Shown in pieces: positions 1-4,410 of a stretch of DNA of 5,334 nucleotides (its first letter is position 1; each line of letters starts with the position of its first letter). The DNA is from Candidatus Nitrosocosmicus sp. Its GTDB lineage: Archaea > Thermoproteota > Nitrososphaeria > Nitrososphaerales > Nitrososphaeraceae. The notes beneath the pieces are model-generated. The model searched no databases and was not told the origin of the DNA. It saw only the letters and a program-made list of their open reading frames with translations. The translations under genes and the position numbers were made by a program. The stretch spans positions 1-5,334 of the forward strand of contig JAKDMR010000170.1 of NCBI GenBank assembly GCA_030452275.1, given 5' to 3'.

Positions 1-64
1 TATATACAACCATATTATCATCTACTTATTTCAATCATAAGTTTCCATAAGGACAGATAATTCC

Positions 65-76
65 AATTTATAAATT
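65..76. promoter_or_regulatory. Palindromic TATA-like element
   Basis: AATTTATAAATT is a perfect 12-base palindrome containing the archaeal box A core TTTATAAA, so it could drive either strand. On the plus strand it would start a transcript near position 97, where no convincing ORF follows but three hairpins do. On the minus strand it would point out of the left edge of the window. There is no direct evidence of activity, and such words are common in AT-rich DNA. Confidence 0.3.
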
Positions 77-94
77 AAATTACAATTAATAGCG

Positions 95-184
95 TCGTGC
101 CTCATCACGAATGAATGGATATAAGTAGTTCTCCTAGCGAAAGTGGACAATACAAAATAACCTTCAGAAAGAAAATTTCTAAGG
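95..184 (+). ncRNA. Candidate structured small RNA (speculative)
   Basis: Three hairpins lie in a row downstream of the TATA palindrome at 65-76. The first pairs TCGTG 95-99 with CACGA 106-110. The second pairs TCC 132-134 and GC 137-138 with GT 143-144 and GGA 145-147, closing a GAAA tetraloop at 139-142 with a two-base bulge. The third pairs CCTT and AGAAA at 161-170 with TTTCT and AAGG at 176-184 across a GAAAA loop, with one bulged C. No ORF of useful length occupies this stretch. I do not recognise a known RNA family, there are no C/D boxes, and the T-run after 184 is weak. Chance pairing in AT-rich DNA is a real alternative. The rest of 1-242 holds only the terminator region of the CDGSH gene. 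Confidence 0.2.
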
Positions 185-205
185 AAGTCTCTTTCCATTC
201 AAAGC

Positions 206-250
206 AAAAAAAATAAATTAAAGCAGAAATTGAATTGCTTATTCAAATTT
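206..250 (-). terminator. Hairpin plus T-run after the CDGSH gene
   Basis: The arms at 227-235 and 241-250 (AAATTGAAT and ATTCAAATTT) pair with one bulged base around a five-base loop, overlapping the CDGSH stop codon. On the minus strand this is followed by eight Ts at 213-206. A U-run of this kind is the usual archaeal intrinsic terminator. The hairpin may be incidental because it is entirely AT apart from two pairs. Confidence 0.5.
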
Positions 251-440
251 GTATTTCAGTTCTAGTACCATCAGCGTTGTACCTGTAGACTTTTCCATCC
301 TCCTCATTTAGTGTTTTTTTATGAGCACCATCACAAAATGGCTGGTTTTGGCTTAACCCACACATGCAAATCCATTTGCTATCATTGCCAACTTTTACTT
401 CCATGGGTCCTTTTCCCTCCTTTATTACGTATCTTACCAT
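243..440 (-). CDS. CDGSH-type iron-sulfur protein, single motif
   Basis: This is a 65-residue protein with one CDGSH iron-sulfur motif. The motif reads CMCGLSQNQPFCDGAH, which gives C25, C27, C36 and H40 as the 3Cys-1His ligands of a [2Fe-2S] cluster. The family (mitoNEET-like) is small and acts in iron-sulfur or redox handling, and single-motif microbial members usually lack a membrane anchor. None is visible here, so a soluble cytoplasmic protein is expected. The N-terminal VIKEGKGPMEV and the C-terminal GKVYRYNADGT strands fit the small beta-rich fold. The frame can be extended one codon to a TTG at 443, but the ATG at 440 is preferred because a TATA box at 464-473 places the transcription start at about 442, making the message essentially leaderless. 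The partner and exact role are unknown. The family call is secure. Confidence 0.93.
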   Translation of the reverse strand: MVRYVIKEGKGPMEVKVGNDSKWICMCGLSQNQPFCDGAHKKTLNEEDGKVYRYNADGTRTEIQI

Positions 441-463
441 CAAACCAACAATGATAATTCGAA

Positions 464-473
464 ATATATAAAA
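464..473 (-). promoter_or_regulatory. TATA box for the CDGSH gene
   Basis: The minus strand reads TTTTATATAT here, a near-consensus archaeal box A. Its centre is about 28 bases ahead of the ATG at 440, so transcription should begin almost at the start codon. This supports a leaderless mRNA and the ATG rather than the upstream TTG as start. Confidence 0.6.
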
Positions 474-598
474 TATTTTTAAGATTTAGCTTTTCTATGT
501 TTTACAGTTCAGATAGCATGGTCCATCAATTATCTATGATTTCTCATTTAAGGTAAAGTGACCTCACATTTAACGGCACAGACAAGAGCAAAAAGTAC

Positions 599-612
599 CG
601 CAAAAATTTGCG
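599..612. repeat. 14-base perfect dyad, operator-like
   Basis: CGCAAAAATTTGCG has six-base arms (CGCAAA and TTTGCG) around a two-base AA spacer. Arms this short with a two-base spacer suit a dimeric DNA-binding protein better than an RNA hairpin. It is isolated in a gap, more than 150 bases upstream of the CDGSH start, and no promoter is apparent right beside it. Function is unknown. Confidence 0.35.
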
Positions 613-970
613 CTGAGACCTGTTTAGGTTTATCTTGTACAAATTCTTCTTTCAGGTAACGACAATCCATTCAAAAAGCTTATCTCCAAAAAAGTATGAT
701 TTAAAAATCGATAAAATTTTCTACTGGCCCATTTTTCTTGATCAGTTGCCTAAATCCTAAATAATCTGACAGTTCATTCGAAAGATTTTGAAAGACCAAC
801 TAATTATCCGGTTGATGAATAAAAGTCATCCAAAGTCATAGAGGAAATTAGGAGGGAATAAAGAAATGTTTAAAGATTGTAACAAAATCTCAAAGGATAA
901 TACCATAGTTAGCTAGATTCTATTCTATGACAATAAACCATGCTATTTCACAACAGGAAATTGATAAATA

Positions 971-1216
971 CTATAAACTTTTAGAATTTATGAACTTGAT
1001 AGTAATCGAGTCGTCATAGTTCTTCAAATTGAGTCTTTTTAGAAGAGTTTCGAAGTCGGCGTCATTATCAATATGCTTTCTGTCTTTAACCGCTATATAC
1101 TGATTATGAATATTCTTTTCAATCCTATCATAATTTGAATAAAACCAACTAAAATTGTCTTTTAACTTTTCGAATTTTGCATTGTCAGTATCGCTCGTGG
1201 AGATTTCGGAATACAT
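971..1216 (-). CDS. Small DUF5678-like protein
   Basis: This is an 81-residue, highly charged, soluble protein with no signal peptide, membrane segment or cysteine. Residues 14-34 form a predicted helix (KFEKLKDNFSWFYSNYDRIE), followed by HNQYIAVKDRKHID (37-50), then an acidic turn and a second helix DFETLLKRLN (54-63), ending in a strand around SITIKFIN (70-77). A helix, then an 'N-x-[YF]-[IV]-A-V-K-D' strand, then a helix and a last strand is the layout I associate with DUF5678 and its many short archaeal copies, which have no known function. That match is from memory of the family pattern. The ATG at 1216 is the only good start, with a weak TATA-like TTTTTATC upstream. The gene stands alone, 233 bases beyond the ABM-like gene on the same strand. 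Confidence 0.72.
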   Translation of the reverse strand: MYSEISTSDTDNAKFEKLKDNFSWFYSNYDRIEKNIHNQYIAVKDRKHIDNDADFETLLKRLNLKNYDDSITIKFINSKSL

Positions 1217-1246
1217 AACACATCTTTTATCGTATAGAAAACTGAT

Positions 1247-1258
1247 TGATAAAAATAT
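1247..1258 (-). promoter_or_regulatory. Possible TATA box for the DUF5678-like gene
   Basis: The minus strand reads AATATTTTTATC here. Its TTTTTATC core is centred about 35 bases before the ATG at 1216, which would give a leader of about nine bases. A second candidate, TTTCTATAC at 1240-1232, lies too close to the start for a leaderless message. Weak call. Confidence 0.3.
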
Positions 1259-1337
1259 TATGTTTGATTTGTTTTGAACTGGTTTAACTGCGTTGAAACA
1301 GGATAAGGAATTAGCCTAACAGGACATCATGAGTTTT

Positions 1338-1355
1338 TCAAAACGATCATTTTGA
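1338..1355. repeat. Six-base inverted repeat between two minus-strand genes
   Basis: TCAAAA at 1338-1343 and TTTTGA at 1350-1355 form a perfect stem around CGATCA. It lies about 95 bases past the ABM-like stop and about 120 bases upstream of the DUF5678-like start. It could be an operator or part of a 3' end, but no T-run adjoins it on the minus strand. Confidence 0.25.
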
Positions 1356-1449
1356 TTAAGTCTACTACAACTACTGCAACCCTTTCTGAATAGATGACTC
1401 AAGGTGAATAATTATTTTCTAACGAATCGGCCATGGACGCACATCGAAT

Positions 1450-1752
1450 CTAACGGTTAAAACCGGTATATAGAATGTAGACTTGTGGATTTAATCCTTC
1501 CATCGCTTTACGTAACTTTTTGTTGACCGCCCCGTAAACCTCAAATCTGGTTATCTGGGATATTTTATGAATCTTTGGAAGACCTGTATTTGACGTAATC
1601 CCTTCCGTATGGACACATACTGCTTCTTGATTATTGTAAGTCTCAGGTACAACGCACCTTGTATCAAATTCGTCGAAATAGAATCGATAATCTATTGTAT
1701 CAGGTTCGTTAGCCTCTACTAGATTACTCATTTCCATTATGATTTTTTGCAT
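1450..1752 (-). CDS. ABM-fold-like (antibiotic biosynthesis monooxygenase superfamily) protein, possibly missing its first strand
   Basis: This is a 100-residue protein with the look of the short thaumarchaeal proteins of the dimeric alpha-beta barrel (ABM) superfamily. A first helix runs to VEANEPDTIDYRFYFDE (12-28), then a strand around CVVPETY (33-39), NQEAVCVHTEGI (41-52), LPKIHKISQITRFEVYG (58-74) and a C-terminal YILYTGFNR (92-100). The E-x-Y, then A-V-x-x-H order and the closing G-F-x-R are family-like. Members act as small monooxygenases or cofactor-free dimers, and no substrate can be assigned here. A full ABM domain normally begins with a beta strand before the first helix, and that strand is absent from this frame. 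It may survive in the next frame just upstream, which would mean a one-base frameshift in a GGGAAAA run at 1766-1760. Only a weak promoter-like TTTACTATT (1782-1774) precedes the ATG. Confidence 0.7.
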   Translation of the reverse strand: MQKIIMEMSNLVEANEPDTIDYRFYFDEFDTRCVVPETYNNQEAVCVHTEGITSNTGLPKIHKISQITRFEVYGAVNKKLRKAMEGLNPQVYILYTGFNR

Positions 1753-1984
1753 TCCATTATTTTCCCTTCTGAAATAGTAAATTCTGCTCTAAAATGTATG
1801 GAATGCTGTTACATGATACCTCTTCCTTGAGATTTTGACTCACGGTCACTCTTGGATGTTTCTCATTTGATACAAAATTAAAGACATAGTAATAACAGCA
1901 AACAGAGATTAAGTTCGGAACGTACTCCAAATTAATTCTTGATATTTCAAAATAACGCAATTATCAAAAATTAAAGTCCGAGTA

Positions 1985-2251
1985 CTAGGGATATATCTGA
2001 TTACAATTAATGCAGACGAGATCTACTTTAGAGAGATGTTGTTGATTCTCCATTGGGAGATTACATATATCGCATACAAAATCTACAATCGGAATCTTGG
2101 CTGTGTCCATATCCAAATAATTTGTCTTATCACTTATTATCTTCAAGTTTTCCAGTTTGAGTTTATGATATAGCATTACTTTCTCAGGCTCTCCGCCCTT
2201 AAATTTCTCATATTTTGCCAGATTATTTCGAACATCATTATCAGCAGACAT
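1985..2251 (-). CDS. Small C4 zinc-ribbon protein of unknown function
   Basis: This is an 88-residue soluble protein that I do not recognise as a named family. The N-terminal half (about 1-45) is charged and helical, with LAKYEKFKGGEPEKV. The C-terminal end has two knuckles, CDIC (C60, C63) and CINC (C80, C83), 16 residues apart, as in a zinc ribbon or rubredoxin-like site. The C-terminal placement suggests a structural or nucleic-acid or protein-contact role, which is inference. The frame can open seven codons earlier at a TTG (2272), but the ATG at 2251 is preferred because the TATA-like GATTTTAAGG at 2283-2274 sits about 28 bases ahead of it, giving a near-leaderless transcript. It lies 232 bases upstream of the ABM-like gene on the same strand, too far for a tight operon. 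Confidence 0.7.
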   Translation of the reverse strand: MSADNDVRNNLAKYEKFKGGEPEKVMLYHKLKLENLKIISDKTNYLDMDTAKIPIVDFVCDICNLPMENQQHLSKVDLVCINCNQIYP

Positions 2252-2273
2252 TCTAAAATAATTAGATGTCAAC

Positions 2274-2283
2274 CCTTAAAATC
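2274..2283 (-). promoter_or_regulatory. TATA-like box for the zinc-ribbon gene
   Basis: The minus strand reads GATTTTAAGG. Its centre is about 28 bases upstream of the ATG at 2251, the spacing expected for a leaderless archaeal transcript. This favours the ATG over the TTG at 2272, which would fall between the box and the expected transcription start. Confidence 0.4.
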
Positions 2284-2359
2284 CTACTGATATGGTAAAA
2301 TTTGCCTAAAAACTCAAATAATCAGATAGAAATCTTTAATCTTTGATGATCTCCATTGA

Positions 2360-2406
2360 ATCAATTATTCTACAGCGTTTTCCGCCCTTGCACAGGGGTA
2401 ATTGAT
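2360..2406. repeat. Structured GC-rich island with a perfect 8-base outer stem
   Basis: ATCAATTA (2360-2367) and TAATTGAT (2399-2406) are perfect inverted repeats. On the plus strand U-G, U-G, C-G and U-G pairs could extend the stem inward. Inside lie two small hairpins, GCG-TTTTC-CGC (2375-2385) and CCCT-TGCAC-AGGG (2385-2397), which share one base and so compete. The stretch is much richer in G and C than its surroundings and is not in a gene. It could be part of a small RNA or an operator for the divergent zinc-ribbon and Mut7-C genes. The rest of the 2273-2635 gap is an A-rich purine tract (about 2470-2540), a short hexamer repeat and the Mut7-C promoter. Confidence 0.35.
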
Positions 2407-2566
2407 AATGAGGAGAAAGATCTCTAAGATAATGCTTTGACTAAATCATCAATAACAACATCTCAAACATGATAAAGAAAAGTAGCAAAATCAAGAATAG
2501 GATCAAAAAGAAAAAAGATCAATGCTAGAAAAAGGAGAAATAATGCTCGTGATTTCCCATCATAAC

Positions 2567-2590
2567 GATTAGGATTTAGATTTAGATAAA
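2567..2590. repeat. Four-unit hexamer tandem (GATTTA-like)
   Basis: Four consecutive six-base units read GATTAG, GATTTA, GATTTA and GATAAA, ending just before the TATA-like CATTTTATTC of the Mut7-C gene. The position immediately upstream of a box A could make it a regulator or BRE-side element, but it may be simple-sequence noise. Confidence 0.35.
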
Positions 2591-2592
2591 CA

Positions 2593-2605
2593 TTTTATTC
2601 TTAAG
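2593..2605 (+). promoter_or_regulatory. TATA-like region for the Mut7-C gene
   Basis: TTTTATTCTTAAG at 2593-2605 offers two overlapping AT boxes, TTTTATTC and TCTTAAGA. They would place transcription start at roughly 2624-2629, giving a leader of about 7-12 bases before the ATG at 2636. No Shine-Dalgarno is present. Confidence 0.35.
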
Positions 2606-2635
2606 ATTACTAAAAGCAACAGATAACTACTGGTC

Positions 2636-3136
2636 ATGGAAGTGGATTACCCTAGATTTATTGTTGATTGTATGCTAGGAAATATTGCAAAGAAATTAAG
2701 AATAATGGGGTTTGACACCGAATTCTGGTTAGATGCAAACGATGAATTTCTAATCAATAAGAGTAATCGTGAGCAAAAGCTATTGATAACTAGAGATCGA
2801 GGACTTTATTTGAAGATCTCAAAATTGAGCAGAAATGGATTGTTACTCTCTGATGATTATGAAGTTGAAAATTTGGTTTTTATATTAGAGAGATGTGACA
2901 TCAAACATATCAATCCAGTTCCGAATTTAAATACCCGATGTACTATTTGTAACGGAACACTCAAAAAGTTTGCCAAGACAGTTGTATCTGATCCCATTCC
3001 AGAGAAAGTATATAAAAATATATCATTAATTTATAAATGTTCAAAATGTTCGAAAGTTTACTGGGAAGGAACTCATATAGAGAATATCAACAAATTCATA
3101 GATAAGATCAACAATTCGTTAAGGCAGTATAGGTAG
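2636..3136 (+). CDS. Mut7-C RNase domain protein (PIN-like nuclease with zinc ribbon)
   Basis: This 166-residue protein matches the Mut7-C family across its whole length. The N-terminal PIN-like part begins FIVDCMLGNIAKKLRIMGFD (8-27), the family's D-x-M-L-G-x-x-A-x-x-L-R-x-x-G-x-D signature with D11 as a likely metal ligand. It continues through D33, D36 and the LLITRDRGL segment (49-57) with T52-R53-D54. The C-terminal part is a zinc ribbon with C102, C105, C135 and C138, and it ends in the characteristic VYWEGTH (141-147). The family is predicted to be ribonuclease-like, named from the C-terminal domain of nematode Mut-7. Archaeal and bacterial stand-alone copies of about 150-170 residues are common, and their RNA substrate is unknown. 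All the expected acidic and cysteine residues are present, so it looks intact. It is a single gene with its own promoter. Confidence 0.93.
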   Translation: MEVDYPRFIVDCMLGNIAKKLRIMGFDTEFWLDANDEFLINKSNREQKLLITRDRGLYLKISKLSRNGLLLSDDYEVENLVFILERCDIKHINPVPNLNTRCTICNGTLKKFAKTVVSDPIPEKVYKNISLIYKCSKCSKVYWEGTHIENINKFIDKINNSLRQYR

Positions 3137-3251
3137 GTCAATATTTTCGTAAACAATATTTGGTAATTGGATATTTTCTACTAGTAGTCATCATCATGGT
3201 TAAACATCCGTTAAGATCCTAGAATTAAAAGAATTGATTGTGTATTTTAGT

Positions 3252-3265
3252 AAATTTATAAATTT
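3252..3265. promoter_or_regulatory. 14-base TATA palindrome in a convergent gap
   Basis: AAATTTATAAATTT is a perfect palindrome with the box A core TTTATAAA. On the plus strand it would start transcription near 3285. A transcript from there would meet a hairpin (TCTTT-TTT-AAAGA, 3412-3424) and a T6 run (3428-3433) about 130-150 bases later, with no ORF of useful size between. This is a possible small-RNA unit. Its sequence resembles the palindrome at 65-76. Confidence 0.3.
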
Positions 3266-3411
3266 GATGCTTCATAAATAGTCTTGTGGATTGCGGTGCT
3301 AGCTCTAGATTTTGTCCCGATTGATATGATAACATTCTGAATTTTAATAAGTGATTGTCCATGAAGTGCTCGCTCATAAATTCTATAAATGGAAAACGAA
3401 GCGAAATACGG

Positions 3412-3433
3412 TCTTTTTTAAAGAGAATTTTTT
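3412..3433 (+). terminator. Possible intrinsic terminator
   Basis: TCTTT (3412-3416) pairs with AAAGA (3420-3424) around TTT and is followed after three bases by six Ts (3428-3433). On the plus strand it could end either read-through from Mut7-C or a transcript from the TATA element at 3252-3265. The stem is weak because only one pair is G-C. Confidence 0.35.
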
Positions 3434-3592
3434 AGTTAGTTGATCGGTTTGTTCATAAACATGATTGAATTTTCTAACAAGTAATACCGATGTATGGTGT
3501 GTACGCGTTTTCAATTTTTGCGATTTATGTCTCTAGACAATTTTACCTAGGACATCTCCATGCACTAGGAGAATGATTGTGTTCAACATACC

Positions 3593-3615
3593 AAAAAAAA
3601 TACAAATTTATAAAA
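3593..3615 (-). terminator. T-run terminator of the reductase gene
   Basis: Downstream of the minus-strand stop at 3623 the strand reads CTTTTTATAAATTTG and then eight Ts at 3600-3593. Two U-rich tracts within 30 bases of a stop are typical of archaeal intrinsic termination. No strong hairpin precedes them. Confidence 0.55.
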
Positions 3616-3622
3616 AGGTATA

Positions 3623-4276
3623 TTATTTTTTTAGCAACTTGAATGCATGGTTTCCCAGTCCGGTTTGGATGTAATAAGTTATCCATAACATAGCAAGAGG
3701 TTCTAACAATCTTGCTTGTTCGATTTCCCCTATGTCAATTGTCTCCCAACCAAATGGGGTTAATAATTCTTCAACGATAAAGTCTTTAGCGTCCTTAAAA
3801 TTTCCACAAATAAACATAGTTGGCGGACCTCCCGGGAAGTCAGGATGAATCATATGTGGATTACCTACAATATTAAAAGCTTTTACAACTTTTGAATTTG
3901 GTAACAAGGATTGAATTACTTCACCAGCTGATTTGTCATACCCGAGTGATAGCTTTGGTACTGAATCCTTAGCAAATTCTAATGGATTTGTTGTATCAAC
4001 GACTATTTTATCATTAAAATTAGATGAAATAGCCAAATTAATTGCATTCTCAGTGCCCTCCCATAGAGTGGAAATGATGATCAATTCACCAAAAGATGCC
4101 GCTTCAACAAATGATCCTACAAAAGCATTTTCCTTATGTTTGGTGTTCTCAATCCATTTTTGAATTTCTTCTTTTGCAGAGTTACGTGTTCCAATCATAA
4201 CGTGGTGGCCAAGATCTATACAGCCATCCGCCAATCTTCGACCGACTTCCCCTGACCCCAGTATACCTATCTTCAT
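3623..4276 (-). CDS. NADPH-dependent F420 reductase family protein
   Basis: This 217-residue soluble protein has an N-terminal Rossmann fold of the F420-dependent NADP reductase (Fno/NPD) family. The dinucleotide loop is GILGSGEVGRRLADG (4-18) with G7-x-G9-x-x-G12. It is followed at the end of strand 2 by G29-T30-R31-N32, where T and R fit recognition of the NADPH 2'-phosphate. Further family blocks are VVDTTNPL (92-99), VVKAFNIVG (130-138), PTMFICGN (152-159) and EQARLLEPLAMLWITYY (186-202). The reaction expected of the family is hydride transfer between F420H2 and NADP+. The LEPLAMLW type of C-terminus is also found in relatives not proven to use F420, so cofactor choice is inferred. Thaumarchaea make F420, which fits. 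The ATG at 4276 is chosen because TTTTAATC lies about 28 bases ahead of it. The gene is divergent from the DUF72 gene. Confidence 0.88.
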   Translation of the reverse strand: MKIGILGSGEVGRRLADGCIDLGHHVMIGTRNSAKEEIQKWIENTKHKENAFVGSFVEAASFGELIIISTLWEGTENAINLAISSNFNDKIVVDTTNPLEFAKDSVPKLSLGYDKSAGEVIQSLLPNSKVVKAFNIVGNPHMIHPDFPGGPPTMFICGNFKDAKDFIVEELLTPFGWETIDIGEIEQARLLEPLAMLWITYYIQTGLGNHAFKLLKK

Positions 4277-4298
4277 ATTGAGGAATATACATTGAAGT

Positions 4299-4308
4299 GA
4301 TTAAAACT
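4299..4308 (-). promoter_or_regulatory. TATA-like box for the reductase gene
   Basis: The minus strand reads AGTTTTAATC, centred about 28 bases before the ATG at 4276, so the transcript should be leaderless. It belongs to a 134-base divergent promoter region shared with the DUF72 gene. Confidence 0.45.
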
Positions 4309-4378
4309 TTGAAAATTAAGTCAATGTAATAGATCCTATCTTGCTCCCAATACATGAATGGAAAAGGAACCAATTTTC

Positions 4379-4386
4379 TTAATTAT
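4379..4386 (+). promoter_or_regulatory. TATA-like box for the DUF72 gene
   Basis: TTAATTAT is centred about 28 bases ahead of the ATG at 4411, again predicting a leaderless message. A second AT-rich word, CATTATATTC at 4392-4401, is too close to serve that start. The two divergent boxes are about 75 bases apart, so a regulator bound between them could affect both genes. Confidence 0.4.
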
Positions 4387-4410
4387 TGAGTCATTATATT
4401 CAAACTATTC

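Larger units (their letters stand above)
444..970. other. 527-base gap without a convincing gene
   Basis: Apart from the TATA box of the CDGSH gene at its left end, this gap contains only small signals. There is a perfect dyad CGCAAAAATTTGCG at 599-612. A 16-codon plus-strand ORF at 866-916 is preceded by GGAGG at 851-855. The first part of a 30-codon plus-strand ORF (927-1019) runs into the 3' end of the DUF5678-like gene. None of these is good enough to call as a gene. There is no tRNA-like T-loop or recognisable box C/D pair. Confidence 0.5.
3137..3622. other. 486-base gap between convergent genes
   Basis: No convincing gene lies here. The left end has AATATT-type repeats after the Mut7-C stop, including ATATTTTC at 3141-3148 and again at 3171-3178, which may help 3'-end formation. 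A 14-base palindromic TATA element sits at 3252-3265, and T6 runs lie at 3414-3419 and 3428-3433. A 28-codon hydrophobic plus-strand ORF occupies 3490-3576. A short stem pairs TCTCC 3555-3559 with GGAGA 3568-3572. The right end is the T-run terminator of the minus-strand reductase gene. A gap this long between converging genes does not need promoters, so the TATA palindrome is worth noting. Confidence 0.5.

Noticed and set aside
927..1019. 30-codon plus-strand ORF overlapping the DUF5678-like gene tail to tail
   Set aside because: The peptide looks plausible but is short, overlaps the 3' end of a better-supported gene, and has no promoter or ribosome binding site.
1757..1960. 67-codon minus-strand ORF as an independent gene
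   Set aside because: It has no recognisable family, an odd cysteine- and tyrosine-rich composition and no clear promoter. Only its last dozen codons look interesting, as a possible displaced first strand of the ABM-like gene.
2469..2528. 19-codon lysine-rich plus-strand ORF
   Set aside because: The lysines simply reflect an A-rich purine tract, and there is no start context or conservation evidence.
3180..3210. Box C-like ATGATGA on the minus strand, suggesting a C/D box RNA
   Set aside because: No CTGA box D follows at a usable distance on that strand, so a C/D guide RNA is not supported.
3546..3572. Repeated CTAGGA words and a TCTCC/GGAGA stem as an attachment site or terminator
   Set aside because: The repeats are six bases long and no integrase, tRNA or mobile gene is present. 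The stem is only five pairs and lies beyond the T-run terminator of the reductase gene.
3933..4163. 76-codon plus-strand ORF
   Set aside because: It lies wholly antisense to the well-supported F420 reductase-like gene and has no family features.
4182..4373. 63-codon minus-strand ORF over the divergent promoter region
   Set aside because: It overlaps the start of the reductase gene in another frame and covers its promoter. The translation shows no family features.
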